A DNA stretch of 49,440 nt from NCBI GenBank assembly GCA_043749975.1, contig JAYVCL010000149.1:1-49440 (forward strand), given 5' to 3'. The position numbers and the translations under genes are program-made. This DNA is from JANYJJ01 sp043749975. Its GTDB lineage: Bacteria > Pseudomonadota > Gammaproteobacteria > Burkholderiales > Burkholderiaceae_C. Below the pieces are notes generated by a model, which saw only the letters and a list, made by a program, of their open reading frames with translations, did no database searches and had not been told where the DNA came from. Positions 32,818 through 41,879 of this stretch are shown piece after piece; position 1 is the first letter of the stretch, and the number at the start of each line of letters is the position of its first letter.

Positions 32818-33786
32818 GTGATCCTCAGCCACGCCTTCATCCCGCTCGACAATGCCCGCCTGTCGCGTGTGTGCGGAAGCATGGACGCGCAATTGCGCGA
32901 GATTGAAGCCGCCTTCGATGTGTCCATCCGTCGGCGCAACGAGTCGTTTCGTGTCGAAGGTGTGGCACGCCATGCGGAGCGCGCGGTGGCGCTGCTGCAG
33001 TCGCTCTACGACCGGGCGCGCAGGCCGCTGCCGCCCGAAGGTTTTCGGCTTGCGCTGGTCGAGGCGCTGGCGCGAAGCGACACCCACGAGCCCCAGTCCG
33101 ACGCGCAGGGTGCCCAAAGCGAGCCGCTGGTCTTGCGCACCCGTCGCGCAGACCTGGCCGGGCGCACCCCCAACCAGCATCTCTACCTCGACAACATCCA
33201 GGGCCACGACATCACGTTCGGCATCGGCCCGGCCGGCACCGGCAAGACCTATCTGGCCGTGGCGTGTGCGGTCGATGCGCTGGAGCGCAGCACGGTGCAA
33301 CGCATCATCCTGACCCGTCCGGCCGTCGAGGCCGGCGAGCGGCTGGGCTTTTTGCCCGGCGATCTGGCGCAAAAGGTGGACCCCTACTTGCGGCCGCTGT
33401 ACGACGCGCTGTACGAGCTGATGGGGGTCGACAAAGTCACCCGCGCGTTCGAGAAAGGCAGCATCGAAGTCGCCCCACTGGCGTTCATGCGCGGGCGCAC
33501 GCTGAACCATGCGTTCGTGATCCTGGACGAGGCGCAAAACACCACGCCCGAGCAAATGAAGATGTTCCTGACCCGCCTCGGCTTTGGCAGCAAATGCGTG
33601 GTCACCGGCGACGTGAGCCAGATCGACCTGCCGCGCGGCGAGATGAGCGGGCTGATCGACGCCGAGCGCGTGCTGCGCCGTGTCAGCGGCATCGCCACCA
33701 CGCGTTTCACCTCGGTCGACGTGGTCCGCCATCCGCTGGTGGCGCGCATCGTCGATGCCTACGACGCGGCCCGTGCCAACGCCTGA
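32818..33786 (+). CDS. phoH: PhoH-family ATPase (YbeZ)
   Basis: A 322-residue PhoH-like ATPase starting at GTG 32818 (VILSHAFIPLDNARLSRVCG). A KH-like N-terminal domain (residues 1-65, FDVSIRRRNESFRVEGVARHAERAV) is typical of YbeZ. Walker A is GPAGTGKT at 137-144 and Walker B is FVILDEAQN. A further RNA-helicase-like motif is VTGDVSQIDLPRG. It is followed within 14 bases by ybeY, its usual partner. The YbeZ-YbeY pair is linked to rRNA maturation and ribosome quality control. A longer in-frame extension upstream, antisense to the kinase gene's start, has no homology. Confidence 0.94.
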   Translation: MILSHAFIPLDNARLSRVCGSMDAQLREIEAAFDVSIRRRNESFRVEGVARHAERAVALLQSLYDRARRPLPPEGFRLALVEALARSDTHEPQSDAQGAQSEPLVLRTRRADLAGRTPNQHLYLDNIQGHDITFGIGPAGTGKTYLAVACAVDALERSTVQRIILTRPAVEAGERLGFLPGDLAQKVDPYLRPLYDALYELMGVDKVTRAFEKGSIEVAPLAFMRGRTLNHAFVILDEAQNTTPEQMKMFLTRLGFGSKCVVTGDVSQIDLPRGEMSGLIDAERVLRRVSGIATTRFTSVDVVRHPLVARIVDAYDAARANA

Positions 33787-33799
33787 GGCGCGCTGCACC

Positions 33800-34267
33800 G
33801 TGGTCCAGCCCGTGGCCCCACCCGCCCTCAGCCTGTCGCTTCAGTTCGCGCGCGACGACCTCGTTCGCGCTCACCGCGAAAGCCTGCCCCGGGCGACGGT
33901 GGCGCGCTGGATTCGCGCGGCGTTGCAGCACCCGGCCGAGATCACCGTGCGCATCGTGGGCCTTGAGGAAGGGCAGGCGCTGAACCGCGACTACCGCAAC
34001 AACGACCACGCCACCAACGTGCTCACCTTCGACTACAGCCACGCGCCGGTTGTGGTGGCCGACCTGGTGTTGTGCGCGCCGGTGGTCGCCCGCGAGGCCG
34101 CCGAAGCCGGCATCACGCTGCAAGCGCACTATGCGCACCTGCTGGTGCACGGCACCCTGCATGCGCAAGGGCATGACCATCAATCGAATGCCGAAGCCAC
34201 GGCGATGGAGTCGATCGAAACGGGCATCGTCGTCGGGCTGGGTTTCGCCGACCCTTACCGACCTTGA
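33800..34267 (+). CDS. ybeY: Endoribonuclease YbeY (16S rRNA maturation factor)
   Basis: A 155-residue metalloprotein. The zinc-binding motif H-x3-H-x5-H reads HGTLHAQGHDH near residue 115, preceded by HAHLLV-like HYAHLLV. LNRDYRNNDHATNVLTFDY is the conserved central segment. It takes part in 16S rRNA 3'-end processing with the PhoH-like partner encoded just upstream. The start at GTG 33800 gives VVQPVAPPALSLSLQFA, a normal YbeY N-terminus. GTG 33773 and ATG 33755, which would overlap phoH, are alternatives. Confidence 0.94.
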   Translation: MVQPVAPPALSLSLQFARDDLVRAHRESLPRATVARWIRAALQHPAEITVRIVGLEEGQALNRDYRNNDHATNVLTFDYSHAPVVVADLVLCAPVVAREAAEAGITLQAHYAHLLVHGTLHAQGHDHQSNAEATAMESIETGIVVGLGFADPYRP

Positions 34268-34297
34268 TCGCGATGCCGCTGCTTGCGGCAACGGCTC

Positions 34298-35401
34298 TCA
34301 GCGGTGCGAACCGAGGTAGCGTTTGCGCCAAAAGAACACGCTGAGTCCCACGCCCAGCAACAGCATGATGATGAAGGTGACCCAGAAGCCGGTCATGCTG
34401 TGGATCAGCGGCAGGCCCTCGAAGTTCATGCCGAAGAAACCCGTCACCAGGTTCAGCGGCATGAAGATGGCTGTCAGCACCGTGAGCGTTCGCATGATCG
34501 CGTTGGTGCGGTTGCTTTGGGCCGAGAAGTGCATCTGCACCGCCGTCTCAGCCGACGATTCGAGCCGCCGCACGTGGCTGAGAACGCGCTCGATGTGTTC
34601 CAGCACGTCGCGTGAACGCACCCGCAGCAACTCGCGCTCGCGCCTTGCGGCGGGTTCGGGTTCGTCCGGCCATTCATCGAGCGCGTCGATCCATTCGGTG
34701 ATGGCACCGCGCTGGTCTTCGCAGGTTTCTTCCAACAGATGCAGCGTGTCGCGCGATTCCAGCAGCACTTGCCAACTGTCGAAGTTGCTGCGCGGGTTGA
34801 ACAGCTCTTGCTGAAGGTAGCCGAGCTGCTTGGTCAACAAACGGCGCAACTCCAGGTAGCTGTCGACCATGTGGTTGACCATGCGCAGCATCAGGTCGGC
34901 CGCGCTGCTTGGCAGCCGCACGCCGGCACGCGATTCGCCGGCTTGCACCTGCACCTGCTGTTGCAGGCGGTTGGCAAAGAAGTCGCGCACATGGCAGTCG
35001 GTGGGGTGCACCGTCAGCAGCACCCGGTCGAACAGTGCGAAGCCCACCGGGCTGGTGTCGACCGCGTCGAGCGCAGCGCGAGCACTGCTCAGCGTGCCCT
35101 TGTTGTCGTCGATGAACAGCGCCGCACTGCCTGCGCCTGGGGCCAGCCTGCGAAATACCAGCACGTCGTACCACGAGGTGTATTCGTAATGCGATGGCAG
35201 TTGGTTGTTGAGCAGGTCGATGATGTGCAAGTCGACCAACTGGCCGCCGGTCCAGCGCTGCAAGGCGTTTTGCAGCACCGTGCTTTGCACTTCAAATTCG
35301 CGCCGGCCGCTGCCCACCCAAAGGTAGCCTGCGGCAGGCATCGATTCAGGCAGCGCGTCCAACTCGGCGAACTGATCACCGCTGATGTGAAAGATTCTCA
35401 T
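34298..35401 (-). CDS. CorA-family divalent metal ion transporter
   Basis: A 367-residue CorA/ZntB-superfamily channel. A long cytoplasmic N-terminal funnel domain is followed by a helical stalk rich in charged residues (about 190-300, DEWPDEPEPAARRERELLRVRSRDVLEHIERV). Two C-terminal membrane helices follow: LTVLTAIFMPLNLVTGFFGMN and FWVTFIIMLLLGVGLSVFFW. The signature GMN lies at the end of the first helix, followed by the loop FEGLPLIHS. It probably moves Mg2+, or Zn2+, Co2+ or Ni2+, as a pentamer. Its divergence from classical CorA leaves the ion open. It is convergent with ybeY and downstream of hemB. Confidence 0.9.
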   Translation of the reverse strand: MRIFHISGDQFAELDALPESMPAAGYLWVGSGRREFEVQSTVLQNALQRWTGGQLVDLHIIDLLNNQLPSHYEYTSWYDVLVFRRLAPGAGSAALFIDDNKGTLSSARAALDAVDTSPVGFALFDRVLLTVHPTDCHVRDFFANRLQQQVQVQAGESRAGVRLPSSAADLMLRMVNHMVDSYLELRRLLTKQLGYLQQELFNPRSNFDSWQVLLESRDTLHLLEETCEDQRGAITEWIDALDEWPDEPEPAARRERELLRVRSRDVLEHIERVLSHVRRLESSAETAVQMHFSAQSNRTNAIMRTLTVLTAIFMPLNLVTGFFGMNFEGLPLIHSMTGFWVTFIIMLLLGVGLSVFFWRKRYLGSHR

Positions 35402-35429
35402 GCTCGGTGAATTGGCGAACCGCGTGAGA

Positions 35430-36434
<1,005 letters not shown>

Positions 36435-36579
36435 GGATCACGAATCCCCATGAAAAATGACGGCTGTATTCGATCGGGCGGCAGCAAGGCTGGCCTTCAA
36501 CGCAGGCGCGGTACATCGGGCGCGGTGCATCAGGTTTACCCCGGTGTCACGCAGCGTTCTCTGCACGCGACGGCGCTGC

Positions 36580-36585
36580 TAAAAT
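36580..36585 (+). promoter_or_regulatory. -10 box of the candidate small RNA
   Basis: TAAAAT lies 7 bases before the predicted RNA start. The -35 region upstream (around 36557-36562) is poor, so an activator or extended -10 contact would be needed. Confidence 0.4.
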
Positions 36586-36591
36586 CGTCTT

Positions 36592-36704
36592 CGAATGATA
36601 GCTGCAAGGCTGTCATTCCCTGCTTTTCCTCCCTGAGCAGGAGCCTGACCGTGATGACAGCGTGAAGGCTTTTAAGCCCTGGCCGCATGGTCGGGGCTTT
36701 TTTC
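36592..36704 (+). ncRNA. Candidate structured small RNA between hemB and hemJ
   Basis: About 113 bases lie between a TAAAAT -10 box and a strong intrinsic terminator. Within it GCTGTCAT (36609-36616) pairs perfectly with ATGACAGC (36654-36661). This outer stem encloses a second hairpin, CCTGCT (36619-36624) with AGCAGG (36636-36641), whose loop is pyrimidine-rich (TTTCCTCCCTG). The loop could base-pair with ribosome-binding sites. I match it to no known RNA family with confidence. It could be an independent sRNA or a leader that attenuates hemJ, which starts 41 bases after the terminator. Confidence 0.5.
36674..36704 (+). terminator. Strong intrinsic terminator before hemJ
   Basis: AAGCCCTGGCC (36674-36684) pairs with GGTCGGGGCTT (36689-36699) around a GCAT loop, and a T-run follows. 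The stem has 11 pairs with few wobbles. It ends the candidate sRNA transcript and would insulate, or attenuate, hemJ. Confidence 0.8.
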
Positions 36705-36744
36705 TTCGACACGCTCATTGATGGGGCATCGCGATAATCCGCCC

Positions 36745-37167
36745 ATGCCCTGGATCAAAGCCTTTCACATCGTCTTCGTCGCAAGCTGGTTTGCCGGCCT
36801 GTTTTATTTGCCGCGCCTGTTCGTCAACCTGGCCATGGTGCCGCCCGACAGCCATGCCGAGCGCGAACGGCTTCTGATGATGGCGCGCAAGCTGTACCGT
36901 TTCTCCAGCCTGCTGATGCTGCCCGCGCTCGGGCTTGGCCTGTGGCTGTGGTGGTTGAATTTCAAAGGCTATGCCGGCGGCTGGTTGCATGCCAAGCTGT
37001 TTCTGGTGCTGCTGGCCGTGGGCTACCACCACGCGTGCCGATCCTTGTTGCGCCGTTTCGAGCAGTTTGCCAATCAGCGCAGCGAGCGCTGGTTTCGCGT
37101 CTTCAACGAAGCCGCGGTTCTGCTCTTTGCAGCCATCGTGGTGCTGGTGGTGGTGAAGCCGTTCTGA
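36745..37167 (+). CDS. hemJ: HemJ-type protoporphyrinogen oxidase (CopD/UPF0093-like membrane protein)
   Basis: A 140-residue membrane protein with four hydrophobic segments. The N-terminal signature WIKAFHIVFVASWFAGLFYLPRLFVNLAM carries the conserved histidine and arginine of HemJ. WLHAKLFLVLLAVGYHHACRSLLRRF is the second signature, and FRVFNEAAVLLFAAIVVLVVVKPF the C-terminal one. HemJ oxidises protoporphyrinogen IX to protoporphyrin IX in the cytoplasmic membrane. I chose ATG 36745 because the signature begins directly after it; TTG 36718 would add 9 residues. Proximity to hemB supports the role. Confidence 0.93.
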   Translation: MPWIKAFHIVFVASWFAGLFYLPRLFVNLAMVPPDSHAERERLLMMARKLYRFSSLLMLPALGLGLWLWWLNFKGYAGGWLHAKLFLVLLAVGYHHACRSLLRRFEQFANQRSERWFRVFNEAAVLLFAAIVVLVVVKPF

Positions 37168-37192
37168 ACTTGGTTCGCTGTCGCGTTCGCCC

Positions 37193-38305
37193 ATGAGCCG
37201 CCACCGCAGTTCGGCCACCCCGTTGGCGTGGATGCTGGCGGCGCTGATCGTCTACGCCAGCCTGTACCCGTTCTCTGACTGGCGAATTCCGGGCGTCGGT
37301 GTGCTGGCGTTCTTGACGCTGCCTTGGTCTCGTTACTGGACCTGGTTCGATCTGCTGGCCAACCTGATCGGTTACATGCCGCTGGGGGCGCTGGTGTTCG
37401 GTGCGCTGGTGCGCTCGGGCTGGCGTTCGCGCAGCGCAGCGACCGTGGCGATGGCGGCGGCGCTGGGGCTTTCGTTCGCGATGGAAACGCTGCAGAATTT
37501 TCTTCCCCAGCGCGTCTCCTCGAACGTCGATCTGGCGCTGAATGTGACGGGTGCGGGCCTTGGCGTCGCGCTGGCCTGGCTGATTCATCGCGTGGGTGCG
37601 ATTGATCGCTGGCAATCGGTTCGTGACCGCTGGTTCATCGCCCGCAGCGCGGGGGGCCTGAGCCTGCTCTTTCTTTGGCCGGTGGGCTTGTTGTTTCCGA
37701 CACCGGTGCCGCTGGGGCTGGGCCAGGTGCTGGCGCGGCTGCGAGACCTGTTGTCCGACACGCTCGAAGGCACCGCCGTGGCCGAGTTGGCGGCACCCTG
37801 GCTGCAACGCAACGACGCGGTGCCTGCCGCGCTCACCCCGGGCGGCGAATTCATCGCCGTCGTCGTCGGCCTGCTGGCACCCTGCCTGCTGGCGTTCAGC
37901 ATCTCGAAGCCCGGTTGGCGGCGCGCCGCGCTGGTGCTGGGGGCCGGCGTGCTCGGCTTTGCCGCCACCACCTTGTCGACTGCGCTGAACTTCGGTCCGC
38001 AGCATGCGCTGGCCTGGGACACGAGAGTCGCCGCCGCCGCCTTCGTCGCTGGGTTGGCGGTGGCGCTTGCGTTGCTTTGGGTGTCTTGCCGCGCCGCCGC
38101 GGGTTTGGGGCTGATGGCCTTGACCGCGCTGGTGGCCCTGGTGGCGCTGGCCCCCGCTGACCCGTATTTCGCCGAGAGCCTGCACGCCTGGGAGCAAGGG
38201 CGCTTCATTCGCTTTCACGGTGCTGCGCAATGGGTCGGCTGGGTCTGGCCGTATGCGGCCCTGGCCTACCTGCTCGGCCGCATCGGTGCGCACAGCGATG
38301 ATTGA
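37193..38305 (+). CDS. VanZ-like integral membrane protein
   Basis: A 370-residue membrane protein with about nine hydrophobic helices. The N-terminal third is VanZ-like: VYASLYPFSDW, WFDLLANLIGYMPLGALVFGALV, and the conserved MAAALGLSFAMETLQNFLPQRVSSNVDLALNVTGAGLGVAL. The C-terminal two thirds are additional membrane segments of no recognised family. VanZ-like proteins have been tied to teicoplanin tolerance and other membrane roles, but most are uncharacterised. It lies 25 bases after hemJ on the same strand. A modular palindromic element begins 2 bases after its stop codon. Confidence 0.85.
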   Translation: MSRHRSSATPLAWMLAALIVYASLYPFSDWRIPGVGVLAFLTLPWSRYWTWFDLLANLIGYMPLGALVFGALVRSGWRSRSAATVAMAAALGLSFAMETLQNFLPQRVSSNVDLALNVTGAGLGVALAWLIHRVGAIDRWQSVRDRWFIARSAGGLSLLFLWPVGLLFPTPVPLGLGQVLARLRDLLSDTLEGTAVAELAAPWLQRNDAVPAALTPGGEFIAVVVGLLAPCLLAFSISKPGWRRAALVLGAGVLGFAATTLSTALNFGPQHALAWDTRVAAAAFVAGLAVALALLWVSCRAAAGLGLMALTALVALVALAPADPYFAESLHAWEQGRFIRFHGAAQWVGWVWPYAALAYLLGRIGAHSDD

Positions 38306-38307
38306 TA

Positions 38308-38387
38308 GCGCCCCCAGGCCGACGACATACGTCGTCCGTCCCCCGAGGGGATGAGAAACACTTGGGGCGGCCCGGCGTTTGTTTCTT
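38308..38387 (+). repeat. Modular palindromic element, copy B, 2 nt after the VanZ-like gene's stop
   Basis: This copy has the same plan and orientation relative to its gene as the one after ilvA. After the TGA (38303-38305) and two bases come GCGCCCCC, GACGAC-ATAC-GTCGTC, C5-GA-G4, then GAGAAACA and TGTTTCT enclosing CTTGGGGCGGCCCGGCG. No T-run follows, so it is not a classical intrinsic terminator. Confidence 0.85.
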
Positions 38388-38437
38388 ATGAGCCTGAAGC
38401 CGCGACGCGTGCAGCGCGCTGTCCGTAAAATCGGCTC

Positions 38438-38764
38438 ATGAGCTATTACCAACGCCACATCTTTTTTTGTCTGAACCAGCGCGACAAGGGCGAACAGGCG
38501 TGTACCCAGCACAACGCGCAGGCCGGCTTCGACCATTGCAAGTCGCGCGTCAAGGGCGAAAAACTGTCTGGCCCGGGCGGTGTGCGTGTCAACAAGGCCG
38601 GTTGCCTCGACCGCTGCGCCGGCGGGCCGGTGGCCGTGGTGTACCCCGAGGCGGTCTGGTACACCTATCTGGACGAGCACGACATCGACGAGATCGTCGA
38701 TTCGCACCTCAAGAACGGCAAGGTGGTCGAACGGCTGCTGCTGCCCCCGCACATCGGCCGATGA
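38438..38764 (+). CDS. Thioredoxin-like [2Fe-2S] ferredoxin
   Basis: A 108-residue ferredoxin of the thioredoxin-fold (Shethna-type) family. It starts MSYYQRHIFFCLNQR. Cluster ligands are probably C11, C22 or C34, and the pair C56-x3-C60 in NKAGCLDRCAGGPVAVVYPE, the family signature. It ends with the conserved YTYLDEHDIDEIVDSHLKNGKVVERL. Such ferredoxins carry electrons to unidentified partners or act in metal homeostasis. The stop overlaps the next hydrolase gene as ATGA (38761-38764), showing coupled translation. Confidence 0.92.
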   Translation: MSYYQRHIFFCLNQRDKGEQACTQHNAQAGFDHCKSRVKGEKLSGPGGVRVNKAGCLDRCAGGPVAVVYPEAVWYTYLDEHDIDEIVDSHLKNGKVVERLLLPPHIGR

Positions 38765-39384
38765 ACCCCGGCACCGCGCGCGAGACCATCGCCGGGCCGG
38801 CCGGAGTGATCCAGTGCGCCGTCGACGCACCTGCTGGAGTTGTCCTGGGCGTCGCCGTGATCTGCCACCCGCACCCCCAGCACGGCGGCACGCTGGACAA
38901 CAAAGTGGTGCAAACGCTGGCGCGTGCCTTCGTGCAAATGGGCTGGCGCAGCGTGCGCTTCAATTTCCGCGGCGTGGGCACGTCGGGCGGGGACTGGGAC
39001 GAAGGCCGTGGCGAGGTGGACGACGCGCTGGCCGTCATCGCCCACTTTCGCCGCCCCGCGCAGCCCTGGCTGCTGGCCGGATTCTCGTTCGGCGCTTACG
39101 TCGCGTCACAGGCTGCAGCGCAATTGCCTGATGATGCGAGGCCCGCGCGCATGGTGCTCGTCGGCCCGTCCACGCAAAAGCAAGTCATGGCCCCGGTGCC
39201 GGCGGACACGGTGGTGATTCACGGCGAGACCGACGACGTGGTGCCGCTGTCGGCCACGCTGGATTGGGCCCGTCCGCAAAGCCTGCCGGTCATCGTGTTT
39301 CCCGGTGTCGGGCATTTCTTTCACGGCCAACTGGCACGCCTGAAAAGCGTGGTGGTTCAGCAGTTACAGCCGCCCGCCGGGTGA
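38761..39384 (+). CDS. Alpha/beta hydrolase coupled to a ferredoxin
   Basis: A 207-residue alpha/beta hydrolase of the small COG2945-like type. It has VICHPHPQHGGTLDNKVVQTLARAF, the RGVGTSGGDWDEGRGEVDDA loop and the nucleophile elbow GFSFG with Ser109. The acid is in HGETDDVVP and the histidine in GVGHFFHG. The substrate is unknown. It starts inside the ferredoxin stop and ends 69 bases before the carboxypeptidase gene. Ferredoxin-hydrolase pairs of this kind recur in Burkholderiales as far as I recall, but their joint function is not established. Confidence 0.9.
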   Translation: MNPGTARETIAGPAGVIQCAVDAPAGVVLGVAVICHPHPQHGGTLDNKVVQTLARAFVQMGWRSVRFNFRGVGTSGGDWDEGRGEVDDALAVIAHFRRPAQPWLLAGFSFGAYVASQAAAQLPDDARPARMVLVGPSTQKQVMAPVPADTVVIHGETDDVVPLSATLDWARPQSLPVIVFPGVGHFFHGQLARLKSVVVQQLQPPAG

Positions 39385-39453
39385 GCCTTTCGGGACGGCG
39401 CACCCCGCGCCGGCCGCTTCGTTTTTTCCCACCAGTTCTTCTACCTCCTCCCC

Positions 39454-40602
39454 ATGAAACGTCTGATCGCTTTTTTCTTGTCCATGGCACTGGCGGGCGC
39501 GTCGCTCGCGCAAGCACCGCAACCGCCTGAGCTTGCCGCCAAGAGTTACCTGCTGCTCGACCTCAGCAGCAACCAGACGCTGGCCGAGCGAAATGCCGAC
39601 GTGCCGTCCGATCCGGCCTCGCTCACCAAGCTGATGAGCGCCTATGTGGTGTTCACCGCCATCCGCGAAAAGAAGCTGGCGCTGGAGCAAAAGCTGTCGG
39701 TGTCCAAGCGTGCGTGGGACGAGCGCAAGGGCGGCGCGTCGCTGATGTTCATCGACACCACGATGACGCCCACGGTGGATGAGCTGCTGCGCGGCGAGAT
39801 CGTGGCCTCGGGCAACGACGCGGCGGTGGCGCTGGCCGAAGGTGTGGCCGGCACGGTCGACCAATTCGTGGCCATGATGAACCGCCAGGCCCAGGCCTGG
39901 GGCATGAAGAACACCGTCTTCAAGAACGTCACCGGCCTGACCGAAGCGGGCCACAAGAGCACGGCGCGCGAGCTGGCCTTGGTGGCCACCCGCATCATTC
40001 GCGACTTCCCCGAGTTCTATACCTACTACGCCATCAAGGAGTACAAGTACAACAACATCACGCAGCCGAACCGCAACCTGCTGCTGCGCCGCGACCCCAG
40101 CGTGGACGGCATGAAAACCGGCTACACCGAAGCGGCCGGCTACTGCCTGATTGCCAGCGCCCAGCGCGATTTTCCGAACGGCAAACGCCGCTTGCTCAGC
40201 GTGGTGCTCAACACCACCTCGATGGCGGCGCGGGCCGACGAAAGCCAGAAGCTGCTGAACTGGGGCTACCAGGCATTCGACGCCATTCGCCTGTTCGAAG
40301 ACGGCAAGCCGATGGCCACCGTGCCGGTCTGGAAGGGCAAGGCCAACGAGGCCAGGCTGGGCGCAGCAGGCGCAGTTTTCGTCACCGTGCCCAAGGGCGA
40401 AGGCGGCAAGCTGCAAACCCGCATCGAGCGCACCGACCCGCTGGTGGCACCGCTTGCCAAGGGTCAGCGTGTGGGCACCCTGAAAGTCAGCACCGCCGCC
40501 GGCACCGCGGTGCTCGACGTGCCGCTGGTGGCGCTGGACGGCGTCGAACAGGCCGGTATTTTTGGCCGCGCCTGGGACGCCATGCGGCTGTGGATCAAGT
40601 AA
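39454..40602 (+). CDS. dacC: D-alanyl-D-alanine carboxypeptidase (PBP5/6 family)
   Basis: A 382-residue low-molecular-mass penicillin-binding protein that trims the terminal D-Ala from peptidoglycan stem peptides. The signal peptide is MKRLIAFFLSMALAGASLAQA. The three active-site motifs are intact: S56-LTK59, S119-G-N121 and K221-T-G223 (DGMKTGYTEAAGYC). A C-terminal beta domain follows from about residue 285, and the last residues (WDAMRLWIK) form the amphipathic membrane anchor. It is the first gene of the dac-dat-ybeD series, which in relatives continues directly into lipB-lipA. Confidence 0.95.
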   Translation: MKRLIAFFLSMALAGASLAQAPQPPELAAKSYLLLDLSSNQTLAERNADVPSDPASLTKLMSAYVVFTAIREKKLALEQKLSVSKRAWDERKGGASLMFIDTTMTPTVDELLRGEIVASGNDAAVALAEGVAGTVDQFVAMMNRQAQAWGMKNTVFKNVTGLTEAGHKSTARELALVATRIIRDFPEFYTYYAIKEYKYNNITQPNRNLLLRRDPSVDGMKTGYTEAAGYCLIASAQRDFPNGKRRLLSVVLNTTSMAARADESQKLLNWGYQAFDAIRLFEDGKPMATVPVWKGKANEARLGAAGAVFVTVPKGEGGKLQTRIERTDPLVAPLAKGQRVGTLKVSTAAGTAVLDVPLVALDGVEQAGIFGRAWDAMRLWIK

Positions 40603-40630
40603 GCTGAAACGTTGTTGAGCGGAGGTTTCC

Positions 40631-41506
40631 ATGAACACCATTCCCGACACCCTGTGCTACCTGAACGGTGACTACACGCCGCTGAACCAGGCCAAGGTCT
40701 CGGTGCTCGACCGAGGCTTCATCTTCGGCGACGGCATCTACGAGGTGGTGCCGGTGTATGGCCGCAAGCTGTTCCGTTTCGACGAGCACATGGCGCGGCT
40801 GGAGCGTGGGCTGGACAAGGTCCGCATCGCCAATCCGCTGGCCCGCACCGAGTGGCTGGAGCGTTGCCGCGAACTCACCGCGGCGCAGGCCAGCGAAGAC
40901 CAGCTCATCTACATCCAGGTCACGCGTGGCGTGGCGATGCGCGACCACGTGATGCCGCCCGACATCACGCCCACCGTCTTCATCATGTGCAACCCCATGA
41001 AGCCGCCGTCCGCCGAGCAGCGCCACCGCGGCGTGGCCTGCGTGACGGCGCGCGACTTCCGCTGGGAGCGCGGCGATATCAAATCGATCTCGCTGCTCGG
41101 CAACGTGCTGGCGCGGCAAATGTCTGCCGATCACGGCGCGATCGAAACCGTGATGTTTCGCGACGGTTTTCTGACTGAAGCCTCGACCTGCAACGTGTGG
41201 GTGGTGCACGAAGGCGCGGTGATGGGCCCGCCCAAAAGCAGCCACGTGTTGGAGGGCATCCGCTACGAGCTGATTCGCGAGCTGTGCGAGGAAGAAGGCA
41301 TCGCCTTCAACCTGCGTCCGATCTCCGAGGCCGAGGTGCTGGCGGCCGATGAGTTGATGCTCAGCTCGGCCACCAAAGAGGTGTTGCCGATCACCACACT
41401 CGACAACCAGTCGGTCGGCCACGGCGCGCTGCGCGGCAAGCCCGGCCCGGTGTACGCGCGGCTGCACCAGGCCTATGTGCGCGCCAAGGCGCTGCAGTCG
41501 ATTTGA
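40631..41506 (+). CDS. dat: D-amino-acid aminotransferase (class IV PLP)
   Basis: A 291-residue class IV aminotransferase. The N-terminal signature is SVLDRGFIFGDGIYEVVPVYGRKLFRFDEH, the PLP lysine is K151 in GDIKSISLLGN, and EASTCNVWVV is the cofactor-binding signature, followed by ELMLSSATKEVLPIT. The sequence is nearer D-alanine aminotransferase than IlvE; it converts pyruvate and D-amino acids to D-alanine and keto acids. A ribosome-binding site GGAGG lies just before ATG 40631. It lies 28 bases after the carboxypeptidase gene and 31 before ybeD. Confidence 0.93.
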   Translation: MNTIPDTLCYLNGDYTPLNQAKVSVLDRGFIFGDGIYEVVPVYGRKLFRFDEHMARLERGLDKVRIANPLARTEWLERCRELTAAQASEDQLIYIQVTRGVAMRDHVMPPDITPTVFIMCNPMKPPSAEQRHRGVACVTARDFRWERGDIKSISLLGNVLARQMSADHGAIETVMFRDGFLTEASTCNVWVVHEGAVMGPPKSSHVLEGIRYELIRELCEEEGIAFNLRPISEAEVLAADELMLSSATKEVLPITTLDNQSVGHGALRGKPGPVYARLHQAYVRAKALQSI

Positions 41507-41537
41507 CTTCGTTGCTTCGACCCCCAAGCACTTGCTC

Positions 41538-41813
41538 ATGAAGGACATTCCGCCCGAGCCGTCGCTGATCGACTACCCGTCGCAGTTCCCCATCAAGGTG
41601 ATGGGCCTGAACGTCGACGGTTTCGTGCACGCCCTGATCACCGTGGCGCGCCACTTCGACCCCGGCTTCGACGCCGCCAGCGTCGAGTTGCGCCCCAGCA
41701 AAGCAGACAAATACCTCGGCGTCACGCTGATCGTCACCGCCACCAGCCGAGAGCAGCTCGACGAGCTGTACCGCACGCTGAGCAAGCACCCGATGGTGAA
41801 GTTGGTGCTGTGA
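41538..41813 (+). CDS. ybeD: YbeD-family (DUF493) regulator-like protein
   Basis: A 91-residue ACT-like alpha/beta protein: SLIDYPSQFPIKVMGLNVDGFVHALITVARHFDPGF, then ASVELRPSKADKYLGVTLIVTATSREQLDELYRTLSKHPMVKLVL. This is the DUF493/YbeD pattern and length. It usually lies directly upstream of lipB, but here the Fic and restriction-modification genes come between. ATG 41538 is the first codon giving the conserved domain; the frame upstream overlaps the dat end. Confidence 0.94.
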   Translation: MKDIPPEPSLIDYPSQFPIKVMGLNVDGFVHALITVARHFDPGFDAASVELRPSKADKYLGVTLIVTATSREQLDELYRTLSKHPMVKLVL

Positions 41814-41838
41814 GTCGCTGGGTGAAAATCCGGGGCAG

Positions 41839-41872
41839 ATTTTTGAATAGCGCCCTTCGTTGATTCAAAAAT
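41839..41872. promoter_or_regulatory. 10-bp inverted repeat at the left edge of the Fic/RM island
   Basis: ATTTTTGAAT (41839-41848) and ATTCAAAAAT (41863-41872) are a perfect inverted repeat with a 14-base spacer. It is AT-rich in a GC-rich setting and lies 26 bases after ybeD. It may be an operator, or mark the insertion junction. Confidence 0.5.
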
Positions 41873-41879
41873 AGTTGTA

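Larger units (their letters stand above)
36435..36744. other. hemB-hemJ intergenic region (310 bases)
   Basis: No protein gene is supported here. It would hold the hemB promoter on the minus strand. The right half carries a candidate small RNA with promoter and terminator on the plus strand (36580-36704), listed separately. A 60-codon minus-strand frame across the terminator lacks any domain and is rejected. Confidence 0.6.

Noticed and set aside
36536..36718. 60-codon minus-strand frame across the terminator before hemJ
   Set aside because: It runs through a strong terminator hairpin and the structured RNA candidate, and has no domain.
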